A stretch of 64,000 bases of DNA, taken from contig CM042565.1 in the NCBI GenBank assembly GCA_023630585.1, forward strand, positions 5,612,013 through 5,676,012. Reading direction: 5' to 3'. The stretch is from Cranoglanis bouderius (lineage: Eukaryota; Chordata; Actinopteri; Siluriformes; Cranoglanididae). Numbering within the stretch: position 1 is the first letter of the stretch; every line of letters starts with the position of its first letter. Under the pieces are notes generated by a model that had not been told where the DNA came from, ran no database searches, and saw only the letters and a list, made by a program, of their open reading frames with translations. The translations under genes were made by a program, and so were the position numbers. Below are positions 51,841-63,200 of this stretch, piece after piece.

Positions 51841-52480
51841 AATAAAAGTAATAAATGAGAGATCCTGTGTCTGGCCATTTTTAGGTAAATTTAACCATCT
51901 CTGAATAAGTAATGTTTAATTATTTCTATTGACTTATTATTAATAATAATTAAGTAGATTGCCTGCTAACAATAGAGTTATTATTACTCAATTATTATAA
52001 GTAATTAGCTGTGTAATGTATTGAGAAATATTAAGTAGACTTTACCTAATTTCGTTTAGTATTTCACAGCTGTTAAATTCAGGTACTCTTGACTCAAAAA
52101 TATAGGATGAAATCTATCGAAACTGAGTGCCTCAGTTTTACTGAGTAGACTCTATAGGTTTGTTTTTATAGTGATGTGTCATTAATGTTAATCAAATAAC
52201 AAAAGGAAAAGAGAAAATCACTCACTGTTTATGACTGAATAACTTGAATAACTTGAGTAGCTTTCATAAGGATCAATGTATATTTAATTCATACAGTGAA
52301 GACTATGCAGTGTTTTATTTTTACATTTGATTATTTAATTTCTGTATGGCAGCACGTCTCCAAGATTCAGCGGGCTTCAACGGGCCCCACCTCCAGTGAA
52401 TATTCAAGCCATCCCTGTGCTCTCCAAGTATAGAAATTGTAACTTATGTTTGTCCCTGTCTGTCTTTTCCTTAATGTTGG
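51841..52480. other. No gene recognised
   Basis: AT-rich, with small TTA/TAA-rich patches. Confidence 0.4.
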
Positions 52481-52625
52481 GTTCGAGTCCACCTTTGTCG
52501 AGTTCGAGTTGAGACCAAGTTCTTAACCAATCTAGTCCGAGTCCAAAAGGGGCCGAGTCGGATTTAAGTCCGAGTCCTTAACGGCCAAGTCCGAGTCGAG
52601 TCCGGCCAAGTCCAGAATGTAATTA
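52481..52625. repeat. 'GAGTCCGAGTC' simple repeat
   Basis: Irregular repetition of GAGTCC/GAGTTC/AAGTCC hexamers, a known kind of dispersed simple repeat in fish. Confidence 0.6.
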
Positions 52626-52964
52626 AATTGAGAAAAGATTTGAAGTTGCATTTGTAAACTCAACACTGAGGTGTTAAATTAATATTTTAACCTTCATAAA
52701 CCAATGGCAACATAAATGTAACATAAAATACCACTATTACATCTTGCCATAATAATTTTATTTCATGTCATCAGCACCTCAACTAGTTTCCTATCAAAAA
52801 ATGGTTTCAATGAAAAAAGGGATATAGAGCTATATGTAGAACTTTTATTATATTACAAGTGTATGAAAATACAAATTAACTTGTTTTGTTATTGTATCAC
52901 ACTATATCGTGTCCTCCAGTTGGAGGTGATATTTCAATGATTTGGTGCGTCTCCTCGACAGTTA

Positions 52965-54362
52965 TAGTGGGGGAAAAAAGTATTTGATCCCGTTCTGATT
53001 TTGTACGTTTGCCCACTGACAAAGAAATGATCAGTCTATAATTTTAATGGTAGGTGAATTTTAACAGTGAGAGACAGAATAACAACAAAAAAATCCAGAA
53101 AAACGCATTTCAAAAAAGTTATAAATTGATTTGCATTTTAATGAGGGAAATAAGTATTTGACCCCTTTGACTTAGTACTTGGTGGCAAAACCCTTGCTGG
53201 CAATCACAGAGGTCAGACGTTTCTTGTAGTTGGCCACCAGGTTTGCACACATCTCAGGAGGGATTTTGTCCCACTCCTCATTGCAGATCCTCTCCAAGAC
53301 ATTAAGGTCATTTTCAATGCCCTGGCTGAGGGAAGGAGGTTCTCACCCAAGATTTGACGGTACATGGCCCAGTCCATCGTCCCTTTGATGCGGTGCAGTT
53401 GTCCTGTTCTCCTAGCAGAAAAACACCCCCAAAGCATAATGTTCCCACCTCCATGTTTGACGGTGGGGATGGTGTTATGACTTGGGGTCACAGGCAGCAT
53501 TCCTCCTCCTCCAAACACGGCGAGTTGAGTTGAGACCAAAGAGCTCGATTTTGGTCTCATCTGACCACAACACTTTCACCCAGTTCTCCTCTAAATCATT
53601 CAGGCAAACTTCAGACAGGCCTGTACATGTGCTTTCTTGAGCAAGGGGATCTTGCGGGCACTGAAGGATTTCAGTCCTTCACGGTGTAGTGTGTTACCAA
53701 TTGTTTTCTTGGTGACTATGGTCCCAGCTGCCTTGAGATCATTAACAAGATCCTCCCGGTAGTTCTGGGCTGATTCTTCACCGTTCTCATGATCATTGAA
53801 ACTCCATGAGGTGAGATCTTGCATGGAGCCCCAGACTGAGGGAGACTGACAGTTTATTCCATTTGTGAATAATTGCACCAACTGTTGTCACCTTCTCACC
53901 AAGCTGCTTGGCGATGGTCTTGTAGCCCATTCCAGCCTTGTGTAGGTCTACAGTCTTGTCCCTGACATCCTTGGACAGCTCTTTGGTTTTGGCCATGGTG
54001 GAGAGTTTGGAATCTGATTGATTGATTGCTCCTGTGGACAGGTGTCTTTTTACAGGTAACAAACTGAGATTAGGAGCACTCCCTTTAAGAGAGTGCTCCT
54101 AATTTCAGTTCATTACCTGTGTAAAAGACACCTGGGAGCCAGAAATCTTGCTGATTTATAGGGGATCAAATACTTATTACCCTCATTAAAATGCAAATCA
54201 ATTTATAACTTTTTTGAAATGCGTTTTTCTGGATTTTTTTGTTGTTATTCTGTCTCTCACTGTTAAAATACATGTACCATTAAAATTATAGACTGATCAT
54301 TTCTTTGTCAGTGGGCAAACGTACAAAATCAGCACGGGATCAAATACTTTTTTCCCCCACTG
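52965..54362 (-). mobile_element. Full-length Tc1-like transposon
   Basis: Inverted ends AGTGGGGGAAAAAAGTATTT and AAATACTTTTTTCCCCCACT with TA on both sides (52963-52964, 54363-54364). The inverted repeats extend about 200 bp and include a second conserved block (AAAAACGCATTTCAAAAAAG, inverse at about 54210-54230). Confidence 0.92.
53213..54062 (-). pseudogene. Tc1 transposase, three frames
   Basis: The minus strand from about 54000: MAKTKELSKDVRDKTVDLHK and YKTIAKQLGEKVTTVGAII (DNA-binding part), then a shift to ENGEESAQNYREDLVNDLKA and HREGLKSFSARKIPLLKKAH. A second shift leads to GGGNIMLWGCFSARRTGQLH. LWSDE-like text is replaced by ETKIELFGLNSTRRVWR-type text near 53540, and the final Asp/Glu region is also decayed. 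Inactive. Confidence 0.85.
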
Positions 54363-54770
54363 TATGTAGGCTGAGAGAGAGAGAGTACAGAGTAGAGTTA
54401 CATTTATCAGCATGTCATAACAGCAAGCTTTATGCTTTATTACTGATTTTAATCTGTCTATAAATGACAACAAACTCATTTCTGAACACAGCTCTGTTCT
54501 TGTAAAAAAAATCATTTTAATTCCTAAAATTAAATAAATAAATAAATAAATAGATCCCTATCAGCGGGGTTTATGATATTTACTACATTAAGAAGTACAT
54601 TTCAAATGTATGTGAAATTCAAGACTGGAATTACCGAATGCTAAGTTTAGGGGTGGGATATGACTACAATATTATTTCACGATAACAATACGTTTTCTCA
54701 GGTAGGTCTATCAGTATTCAAGTAAGAAATACTACGGAAATTGAATAAAGTATTAAATGTAAAATAAAAT

Positions 54771-54889
54771 AACATTTTGACTTGATGTGTGTGTATTTAT
54801 TTGACCGTCCAAGCAGAATAAACGTCTATAGAGAACTCAATTCAGTACTCGCACGATGAGAGGAGAAAGCCCCTGGTCAGGCAGGGAGA
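54771..54889. repeat. Partial copy of the 58.6-62.6 kb repeat unit
   Basis: CATTTTGACTTGATGTGTGT through GAGAAAGCCCCTGGTCAGGC matches 59461-59569 and 62503-62608 nearly base for base. Confidence 0.85.
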
Positions 54890-54967
54890 CATTCATTCTT
54901 TCTTATTATCTTAATTTTATGTAATTTATTTTATGTTATTTATTTTTTATCTTTCTTTTCATGTTAC

Positions 54968-55524
54968 TGTTACGTATTGCCGGTGCAGGCTGAAGAGTCA
55001 GAGTAGAGGAGTAGTCAGGATGCATGCACAGGGGAGACGTTAGATAATGCAGTAAAGTTTATTCTCACAAAAGCGGTAAACAAAAAAGGCAATAATCCAC
55101 AAAGTCAGTGATCAACCAAAAGACAGGAAAAAATACGTGAGACACGGAAGTGGTCTGGGAACCACAAACAAGGAGCTACGGACATCGGAACAAGAACTTA
55201 CACTCATCTAAACTAATACACATCTAATCTAAGCTAATACACCGTGAGGAAGCGGAAACAGCGCGGGGTATTTAAACACACGGAAATCAAACACAAAATC
55301 ACAGACACCGGAAAATCATAATCACAGAATGAATGAAGAACCAATGAGAGAAAAAGGAGGCGGGGACAGAGACATGACGTGAACACAATAACACAAGCAC
55401 GTGGCCAGGGTAAACAAAATGAGAGTCCTTCTGACAGGAGGCGGAATGCGCTCCTTGGAATGCAGAAGTAGTCTACGCTTTATTTTGCAGTGTAGCGAGA
55501 GCGGGTGAAAGAGAGAACCTAACA
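54968..55524 (-). repeat. 3' LTR of the non-autonomous element
   Basis: 557 bp. It carries an extra ~37 bp (ACTCATCTAAACTAATACAC region) not present in the other LTR. Confidence 0.85.
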
Positions 55525-55534
55525 GAGCCCCCCC

Positions 55535-57076
55535 CTTAAGGCGCGGCTCCCGAAGCGCCGCAAGTTCCATCCACTCTGGCAGACCTGGGCCCCTGGGCAG
55601 GATCCTAACCTCTGCCCTCCAGGACCTGAGGCTGGTGATGTCCAGTGTCCCGAAACCAGAGCAGAGCGTGTCGGGTTTCCCTTTGAGCCTTGGACGAGAG
55701 CTTGGACGAGAGCTTGGATGAGAACTTGGATGAGAACTTGGAGTGGTGCTTGACGTGGTGCTTGACGTGGTGCTTGACTTGGAGCTTGACTTGGAGCTTG
55801 ACCTGGTGCTTGACCTGGTGCTTGACTTGGAGCTTGGCCTGGAACCAGGATCGGAGTCAGCTTTAGCACCTGGATCGGAGTCAGCTTTGGCACCTGGATC
55901 AGAGACAGCTTTGGCACCTGGATCAGAGTCAGCTTTAGCACCTGGATCAAGGACAGCCCTGGCACCTGGATTAGAGACAGACTTGGAAACAGACTTCGAG
56001 ACAGACTTGGAAACAGACTGGGAAGTAGAGCTAGAAATTAAATTGGAGACAGGGCTGGAGACATATTCTGAAACTGGACTGGACGCTGAGCTAGGAAGGT
56101 AAATAGAGACATAGGAGGAGACAGAGGAGGAAACAGAGGAGGAGACAGAGGAGTGAGCTGGGTTGGAAACGGAGCTGGAAACGGAGCTGGGAATTAAATC
56201 AGCAACCGAACTGAGAATTACATCAGCAAACGAACTGAGAATGAAGGCAAAAACAGAACTAGAAATTAAATCAACAACAGAGCTAGCAAATAAATCAGGA
56301 ACTGGACTAGGAATTGGACTAGGATCTGGACTAGGAACAGGGTCGGAACCTGGACATGGACTGGGACATGGACTAGGACTTGGAAAGGAGGTCATCCCGT
56401 AGACCTCAGACATGGACTGGCCTTGAGAAGAGGTCATCCCCTGGACCTCTGACATGAGCAGGATAGGAGTGGAGGTTTTTTCTTGAACCTCTGGCAGGAA
56501 CTGGACAGGGACGGAGCACCCCTCTTGGGTCTCCGACGGGAACTGGACAGGAATGGAGCACCCTTCTTGGGTCTCCGACAGGGACTGGACAGGAGTGGAG
56601 GTCTCCCCGTAAACCTCCAAGAGCAGCTCTGCGGGGAAAACCTCCTGCTGGGTTTCCGGCTGAAGCTCGAGGCTGGAGGTCGCCACGTTAACCTCCATGG
56701 GCAGCTCTGCTGTGGAGACCTCCTGCTGGGCCTCCGGCTGTAGCTCAGGGCTGGAGGTCGCCACGTTAACCTCCAGGGGCAGCTCCGCTGTGGAGACCTC
56801 CTGCTGGGCCTCCGGCTGGAGCTTGGGGCTGGAGGTCGCCACGTTAACCTCCAGGGGTAGCTCTGCTGTGGAGACCTCCTGCTCGGCTTCCGGCTGGAGC
56901 TCGGGGCTGGAGGTCACCACGTTAACCTCCAGGGGCAGCTCCTCTGTGGAGACCTCCTGCTGGGCCTCCGGCTGGAGCTCGGGGCTGGAGGTCACCACGT
57001 TAACCTCCAGGGGCAGCTCCTCTGAGGAGACCTCCTGCTGGGCCTCCGGCTGGAGCTTGGGGCTGGAGATCACCAC
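55535..57076 (-). CDS. Repetitive Ser/Pro/Glu-rich protein of the LTR element
   Basis: A minus-strand open frame of over 500 codons inside the internal region. The first ~170 residues are about six 26-residue repeats (TSSPELQPEAQQEVSTAELP, then LEVNVA). Then come shorter repeats (QFPSETQEGCSVPV), a Pro/Ser stretch, SSVSSSVS and SKSVSKSVS runs, a series of DPGAKADS units, and an SSTRSSTRSS tail. The frame has no ATG at its start and is preceded, one base out of frame, by a gag-like piece. It continues into the 3' LTR. Function unknown; compositionally a disordered scaffold. Confidence 0.55.
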
Positions 57077-57560
57077 GTTAACCTCCAGGTGGCGCTCCTG
57101 GTCCAGGTGGTCCGGGGCTGAAAGGTGCAGGCTGCCCTGTTAGCCAGCTCCTCCTCATAGTAATCCAGGAACGACTGGCCCTGGTCCCTGGGCAGGTGCA
57201 CCGAGTTTAGTAGGGATTTGAGGTCAGACTCAGTTTCTGGGCTCCCATATTCCCATGATAGGAGCTCCACAAACCCTAGAACTGTTGTCAGTTCGATATA
57301 ACCGCTGGCGAGGAGGGTCTCTGCCTACCAGCGGGCTGAGCCGACCAATCGAGAAAGGAAGAACCTCGCCCATTGTTCCTCACTGGGTTTTGGACCCTCT
57401 AAGCCAACAAAAAATACTTGAGCATGTAAAAAAAATACCTTGGGTGCCACGAGACGCCGTCGTAGGCGGTAGGAGGCGGAACGCAGGCCCGAAATGAAAT
57501 AGAGTCCAAGGGGGGAACAGAAGCTAGGGTGCGGTTATTCCATGCATCCATGTTTTGGGC
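57070..57560 (-). pseudogene. Gag-like N-terminal region
   Basis: From the 5' LTR inward the minus strand reads MDAWNNRTLASVPPLDS at about 57553, with frame breaks, then at 57270-57070 SPETESDLKSLLNSVHLPRD and SFLDYYEEELANRAACTF. The latter resembles the end of a Ty3-type capsid domain. Frames do not join cleanly to the repetitive ORF. Confidence 0.45.
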
Positions 57561-57569
57561 AGAGTATTC

Positions 57570-58089
57570 TGTTACATATTGCCGGTGCAGACAATATGTA
57601 AAGTAGAGTCAGAGTAGAGTAGTCAGGATGCATGCGCAGGGGAGATGTTAGATAATGCAGTAAAGTTTATTCTCACAAAAGCGGTAAACAAAGGCAATAA
57701 TCCACAAAGTCAGTGATCAACCAAAAGACAGGAAAAACACGCGAGACACGGAAGTGGTCTGGGAACCACAAACAAGGAGCTACAGACATCGGAACAAGCT
57801 AATACACTGTGAGGAAGCAGAAACAGCGCGGGGTATTTAAACACACGGAAATCAAACACAAAATCACAGACACCGGAAAATCATAATCACAGAATGAATG
57901 AAGAACCAATGAGAGAAAAAGGAGGCGGGGACAGAGACATGACGTGAACACAATAACACAAGCACGTGGCCAGGGTAAACAAAATGAGAGTCCTTCTGAC
58001 AGGAGGCGGAATGCGCTCCTTGGAATGCGGAAGTAGTCTACGCTTTATTTTGCAGCGTAGCGAGAGTGGGAGAAAGAGAGAACCTAACA
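57570..58089 (-). repeat. 5' LTR of the non-autonomous element
   Basis: 520 bp. It carries ACAATATGTAAAGTAG near one end, not present in the other LTR. Otherwise highly similar. Confidence 0.85.
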
Positions 58090-58104
58090 GTTACACAAGA
58101 CCAG

Positions 58105-58345
58105 GGGCGTTAGCTGAATTATTAATCATCCAGGGCTGAGCCCAGATTCTTCTCCATTAAAAAATAAATAAATAACACTTTTTAAAACGTAATTCTAAAT
58201 AGACTGTTTGCAGGCATTTTTATTGCTTGTAATAATTGAAAATGGGACAAAAAGTTGGATTTATCATAAAAACCTGCCTCGGGTGTTCTCACTGTTATCG
58301 GTCTGATAAACTATAAAACTTTTCGGCTATCTAACACGAGACTAT
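58105..58345. repeat. Dispersed repeat, copy 2
   Basis: Same family as 7722-8000 (GGGCTGAGCCCAGATTCTTC; AAAGTTGGATTTATCATAAA; CGGGTGTTCTCACT). Confidence 0.6.
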
Positions 58346-58621
58346 GGGCTAAATAGCAAATTTTAAAGTGTTAAATTCACACTCCCAGTGTGAAAATTAA
58401 CACAGTTTATGTAGGTCCACACTAAATAGAGATAAATTTACACTTTAAGTAGTGTTATTATTTCTACACTCGCCTAGTGTTAAAAAAGCACTGCAAGTAT
58501 TCACTGTTAACACCATTGATGTGTTTTTTTTACTCCTCACAGGCTCCATTTACCCTAAGTAAGTGTTGAATCTACACTAGAGGTGACCAAAGCTCAACAC
58601 TAAGGGAGTTATTTTCAACAC
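58346..58621. repeat. 'GTGTTAA' rich segment with hairpin
   Basis: Many ACACTAA/TTAGTGT words. GTGTTAAATTCACACT and AGTGTGAAAATTAACAC (58368-58403) form a near-perfect hairpin with a 3-nt loop. Probably a decayed transposon terminus. Confidence 0.5.
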
Positions 58622-59570
58622 TAAATAGTGTTTATACCCAAAATGAGGTAAATTACTGTAACCTACACTGTATGCGTAAAAATACATGCCTTTAAAATGT
58701 GTGTACTTGTCAATTAAAGAACAGTCAACAGATCAGTTGTTGTATCAGGTTGAACTTTTATTTTCAACACAATGATATCTTAGATGTAACAAACCAGCAT
58801 GAATTGAGGTACAATATATTCACCATCATCTGACCCATATGGACTCTGTAACAGACATCAGTTGCTGTATCAGGTTGAACTTTTATTTTCAACACACAAT
58901 GATAGATGTAACAAACCAGCACGAACTGAGATACAATACATTCACCTTTATCTGACCCATATGGACTTTGTAGATCAAAAGGCCTGTCGAACTTCAAACT
59001 ACTGGCGTTTACAAGTTCATCCGAGTCACATCTATGTACTTTAAATGCATGGTGATGCTCTGAGAAATGTTCTGTGAAAAGATTGTCCACAATAAAATAC
59101 ACAGTGTTGTTTATGAAAAGTATTTTCCGAATCTGACTGAAAACAGGAATATGATTCTCGATTTAATTGCATATAATCGGGTCTTGTCTATATTCTGTTC
59201 CATCTATTTAACCCAGTTCAAGGAAATCTTATTAAATTTACTGACGATATTTAGTGAAATGAGTGAGTGAGTGATTTTCTCTTTGTCTTTTTATATTCGA
59301 CTTTCATTAATGACACAGACAGCAGCAGGTTTATTAGACTGCTTTCACTTTGAGACATAATGCACAGATCCAATATACTGTACTTGACACACCTCCGAAT
59401 TTTTCCCAACTGCTTAAGACACAACCGATTGTGTTTACATGAATTCTTGGCCAGACCTGCATTTTGACTTGATGTGTGTGTATTTATTTGACCGTCCAAG
59501 CGGAATAAAATGCTATAGAGAATTCAATTCGGTCCTCGCACGATGAGAGGAGAAAGCCCCTGGTCAGGCA
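58622..59570. repeat. ~0.8-kb tandem unit 1 (with internal 120-bp duplication)
   Basis: Starts TTTATACCCAAAATGAGGTA and ends AGCCCCTGGTCAGGCA. It carries an internal duplication of about 120 bp (TGTATCAGGTTGAACTTTTA at 58741 and again at 58867). No protein-coding frame is conserved between units. Confidence 0.8.
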
Positions 59571-60057
59571 TTTATACCCAGACTGAGGTAATTTAAAGAA
59601 ACCTACACTGTATGCCTAAAAATACATGCCTTTAAAATGTGTGTATTCTTGAATTAAAAAACAGTCAACACATCAGTTGCTGTATCAAGTTGAACTTTTA
59701 TTTTCAACACAATGATAGATGTAACAAACCAACACGAATTGAGGTACAATATATTCACCTTCATCTGACCCATATGGACTCTGCAGATCAAAAGGCCTTT
59801 CGAACTTCATACTACTGGCTTTTACAAGTTCACCCAAGTCATATCTATGTACTTTATATGCATGGTGATGCTCGGAGAAATGTTCTGTGAAAACTTTGCC
59901 ACACAGAGTTGTTTATGAAAAGTGTTTTCCGAATCTGAATGAAAACAGGAATTTCATTATCGATTTCATTGCATATAATCAGGTCTTGACCCAGTTCAAG
60001 GAAATCTTATTATATTCACTGAAGTTATTCAGTGAAATGAATGAGTGAGTGATTTTA
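59571..60057. repeat. ~0.8-kb tandem unit 2, left part
   Basis: Copy of unit 1 without the internal duplication, interrupted at 60058 by an RTE LINE. The unit resumes at 62303. Confidence 0.8.
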
Positions 60058-60376
60058 ATCTAGCCACAGGAGGTCACAAGTCAGTGTACTTTTTGTGCCG
60101 GTCCCAAGCCCGAATAAATAGAGAGGGTTGTGTCAGGAAGGGCATCCAACGTAAAACTTTTGCCAAATTCAATATGCGAATCGCTAACATGACTTCCATA
60201 CCAGATCGGTCGGGGCCCGGGTTAACAACGACCGCCATCGGTGCCGTTGACCTACAGGGCATTGGGCTACCGTTGGTCGAAGAAGGAGAGGAGGAAGGTG
60301 TGTTAGAGGAGGAAGGCGTGTCTGTAGGCAGAGAGAGAAGAGGAAAGGCAGGAGTTTAGGACTGAAAGTAGGGACT

Positions 60377-61135
60377 TTGAATGTTGGTACGATGACAGGT
60401 AAAGGCAGAGAGCTGGTAGATATGATGCAGAGGAGGAAAGTCGACATTCTGTGTGTCCAGGAGACCAGGTGGAAAGGGAGCAAGGCTAGAAGCATTGGAG
60501 CAGGGTTTAAACTGTTTTATCACGGGGTGGACAGGAAGAGAAATGGAGTAGGAGTGATCCTGAAGGAGGAGTTTGTGAAGAATATTCTGGAGGTAAAGAG
60601 AGTGTCAGATAGGTTGATGACTCTGAAGCTGGAAATTGAAGGTGTGATGTTGAATGTTGTTAGTGCTTACACTCCACAAGTAGGTTGTGAGCAAGAGGAG
60701 AAAGACAGATTCTGGAGCGAGCTTGAGGAAGTGATGCAGAGTGTTCCCAGATGTGAGAGAGTGGTGATAGGGGCAGACTTTAATGGGCATGTTGGTGAAG
60801 GGAATAGTGGGGATGAGGAAGTGATGGGCAGGTTTGGTCTTCAGGTAAGGAACCCAGAAGGACAGAGGTTGGTAGACTTTGCTAAAAGTATGGAGATGGC
60901 TGTGGTGAACACGTACTTTCAGAAGAGGCAGGAACACAGGGTGACATATAAGAGTGGTGGCAGGAGCACACAGGTGGACTATATCTTATGTAGACACTGT
61001 AATCTTATGGAGATTAGCGATTCCAAAGTAGTGGTAGGAGAGAGTGTAGCTAGACAGCATAGGATGGTGGTGTGTAAGATGACTCTGGTGGTGAGGAAGA
61101 TGAAGCGAGCAAAGGCAGAGCAGAAGACAAAGTGA
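60377..61135 (+). CDS. APE-type endonuclease domain of RTE ORF2
   Basis: 252 codons, intact frame. MNVGTMTGKGRELVDMMQRR, DILCVQETRWKG (the metal-binding Glu), VIGADFNGHVGE (Asp/Asn), TQVDYILCR and ARQHRMVV (terminal His) follow the order of EEP nucleases that nick target DNA to prime reverse transcription. It ends in a TGA at 61133-61135, which cuts it off from the RT portion. Confidence 0.8.
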   Translation: MNVGTMTGKGRELVDMMQRRKVDILCVQETRWKGSKARSIGAGFKLFYHGVDRKRNGVGVILKEEFVKNILEVKRVSDRLMTLKLEIEGVMLNVVSAYTPQVGCEQEEKDRFWSELEEVMQSVPRCERVVIGADFNGHVGEGNSGDEEVMGRFGLQVRNPEGQRLVDFAKSMEMAVVNTYFQKRQEHRVTYKSGGRSTQVDYILCRHCNLMEISDSKVVVGESVARQHRMVVCKMTLVVRKMKRAKAEQKTK

Positions 61136-61141
61136 TGGAAG

Positions 61142-62278
61142 TTGGAAAAGGAAGAGTGCTGTGCGGTTTTCAGGGAGGAGTTGAGACAGGCTTTAGGTGG
61201 TCAGGAGGTGCTTCCAGATGACTGGACTACTACAGCCAAAGTGATCAGGGAGACAGGTAGGAAGGTGCTAGGTGTGTCATCTGGAAGGAGGAAAGAAGAC
61301 AAGGAGACTTGGTGGTGGAATGAGGAAGTTCAGGAGAGTATCCAGAGGAAGAGGTTAGCTAGGAAGAAGTGGGACAGTGAGCGGATGGAGGAAAGTAGAC
61401 AGGAATATAGGGAGATGCAGCGTGAGGTTAAGATAGAGATGGCAAAGGCCAAACAGAAAGCTTATGAGGACATGTATGCAACGTTAGATAGTAAGGAAGG
61501 TGAGAGGGATTCTCCATGGACTATGATGTTTGCAGATGACATTGTGATCTGTAGTGAGAGCAGGGAGCAGGTGGAGGAAAGTCTAGAGAGGTGGAAGTTT
61601 GCTCTGGAGAGAAGAGGAATGAAGGTTAGTCGCAGCAAGACAGAATACATGTGTGAATGAGAGGGATCCAAGTGGAAAAGTGAGGTTACAGGGAGAAGAG
61701 ATAAAGAAGGTGCAGGATTTTAAGTACTTAGGGTCAACAGTCCAGAGCAACGGGGAGTGTGGAAAAGAGGTGAAGAAGCGTGTGCAGGCAGGTTGGAATG
61801 GGTGGAGAAAAGTATCAGGTCTGTTGTGTGATAAAAGAGTACCAGCAAGAATGAAAGGAAAGGTGTACAGGACAGTAGTGAGACCAGAGATGTTGTATGG
61901 TTTGGAGACAGTTGCACTGAGGAAAAGACAGGAGGAAGAGTTAGAGGTAGCAGAGCTGAAGATGTTGAGGTTCTCTTTGGGAGTGACGAGGATGGATAGG
62001 ATCAGGATCAGGGGGCAGCACATGTGAGATGTTTTGAAGACAAAGTTAGAGAGGCCAGGTTGAGATGGTTTGGACACGTTCAGAGGAGGGAGAGTGAATA
62101 TATCGGTAAAAGGATGCTGAGGTTAGAGCTGCCAGGCAGGAGGCCGAGAGGAAGACCAAAGAGGAGATTTATGAATGTAGTGAAGGAGGATGAAGGGATG
62201 AAGGTAGTCGGTCTGAGAGAAGAGGATGCAGGGGATAGGGCTAGATGGAGGCAGATGATTCGCTGTGGCGACCCCTGA
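61142..62278 (+). pseudogene. RTE reverse transcriptase, palm deleted
   Basis: Connector text (TWWWNEEVQESIQRKRLARK, YEDMYATLDSKEGE) runs at about 61500 directly into SPWTMMFADDIVICSESREQ. The fingers and first palm motifs, normally a couple of hundred residues, are missing while the FADD motif remains. Further shifts lie near 61660 and 62020. The rest (YRTVVRPEMLYGLET, RLRWFGHVQRRE, MIRCGDP) matches 35738-35268. Confidence 0.8.
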
Positions 62279-62302
62279 AGTGAACAGCCGAAAGGAAAAG
62301 AA

Positions 62303-62607
62303 GTGAGTGAGTGATTTTCTCTTTGTCTTTTGTTATTCGATTAACATTAATGACACAGACAGCAGCAGGTTTATTAGACTGCTTTCACTTTGAGACATAA
62401 TGCACAGATCCAATATACTGTACTGACACACCCCCAAATTTTTCCCAACTTCTTAAGAGACAACCGACTGGGTTTACATGAATTCTCGGCCTGTCCTGCA
62501 TTTAGACTTGATGTGTGTGTATTTATTTGACCGTCCAAGCGGAATAAACCGCTATAGAGAACTCAATTCGGTCCTTGCACAATGAGAGGAGAAAGCCCCT
62601 GGTCAGG
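62303..62607. repeat. ~0.8-kb tandem unit 2, right part
   Basis: Continues unit 2 after the RTE (CAGACAGCAGCAGGTTTATT ... CCCCTGGTCAGGCA). A third unit begins (TTTATACCCAGATTGAGATA) and is cut off at 62652 by an LTR. Confidence 0.8.
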
Positions 62608-62651
62608 CATTTATACCCAGATTGAGATAATTTAATGTAACCTACACTGTG

Positions 62652-63163
62652 TAGCGAATCAGCTTTAAAAATGAAAGAAAAGCGCACGCTTGGATTCAAA
62701 GCACCGTTTTAAAGGAGACAAGAGTTTTAAAGCGTGTCCGCATTATCTACCAGAATATGTAGTGAAAATTAGCTGTTTGGGTTAATTTGATATATTCTCC
62801 ACCATTTTACGTAAGTAAAAATTAGTTGTTAAATCGAGCTATCTTTATTCTCCTCCAAAGATGTCAGAGAGATTAACAGATCAGCTCGAAAAGGGAAATT
62901 TGACTAATTTAGTATTACTGATCAACTATTCGTCCAGCGATAAGTTGAAACTAGTGTATTCATCAATTATGCATTATATATTACCTCCGTGGCCACCAGC
63001 AATAATATCCTAAACATAGTGACACATTATTCTAAGAGCATGTAGCAGAATCGCAATTCAAGGCAATAGACACTTGTAAGCAAAAAGAACACGTATTTAA
63101 GAACAGACCAGACTTTATTGAACTATTCTATGACACAGAAACTAATCTAATATATAAAACACA

Positions 63164-63200
<37 letters not shown>

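Larger units (their letters stand above)
54968..58089 (-). mobile_element. Non-autonomous LTR retrotransposon
   Basis: LTRs at 54968-55524 and 57570-58089 (plus-strand ends TGTTAC...CTAACA) with the 5-bp duplication GTTAC at 54963-54967 and 58090-58094. It is on the minus strand: the tract AAGGGGGGGGCTC directly precedes the minus-strand 3' LTR, and TTTAAATACC lies in the LTR as a TATA-like box. Internal DNA is 2.05 kb, without protease, RT or integrase, so it depends on another element. Confidence 0.85.
60058..62302 (+). mobile_element. RTE-like LINE with internal deletion
   Basis: Flanked by the direct repeat TGAGTGAGTGATTTT (60043-60057 and about 62305-62319), a target duplication of about 15 bp. 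The 5' part contains GTGCCGGTCCCAAGCCCG and GGAAGGGCATCCAACGTAAA, usual for fish RTE-type elements. The coding region is split: endonuclease 60377-61135, connector 61142-61500, RT tail 61500-62278. The 3' end GACCCCTGAAGTGAACAGCC matches the copy at 35242. Confidence 0.85.

Noticed and set aside
55743..57143. Plus-strand repetitive frames (ELDLELDLVLD and SSAVETSCWASG types)
   Set aside because: Antisense shadows of the minus-strand repetitive ORF inside an LTR element whose orientation is fixed by its polypurine tract and TATA-like box.
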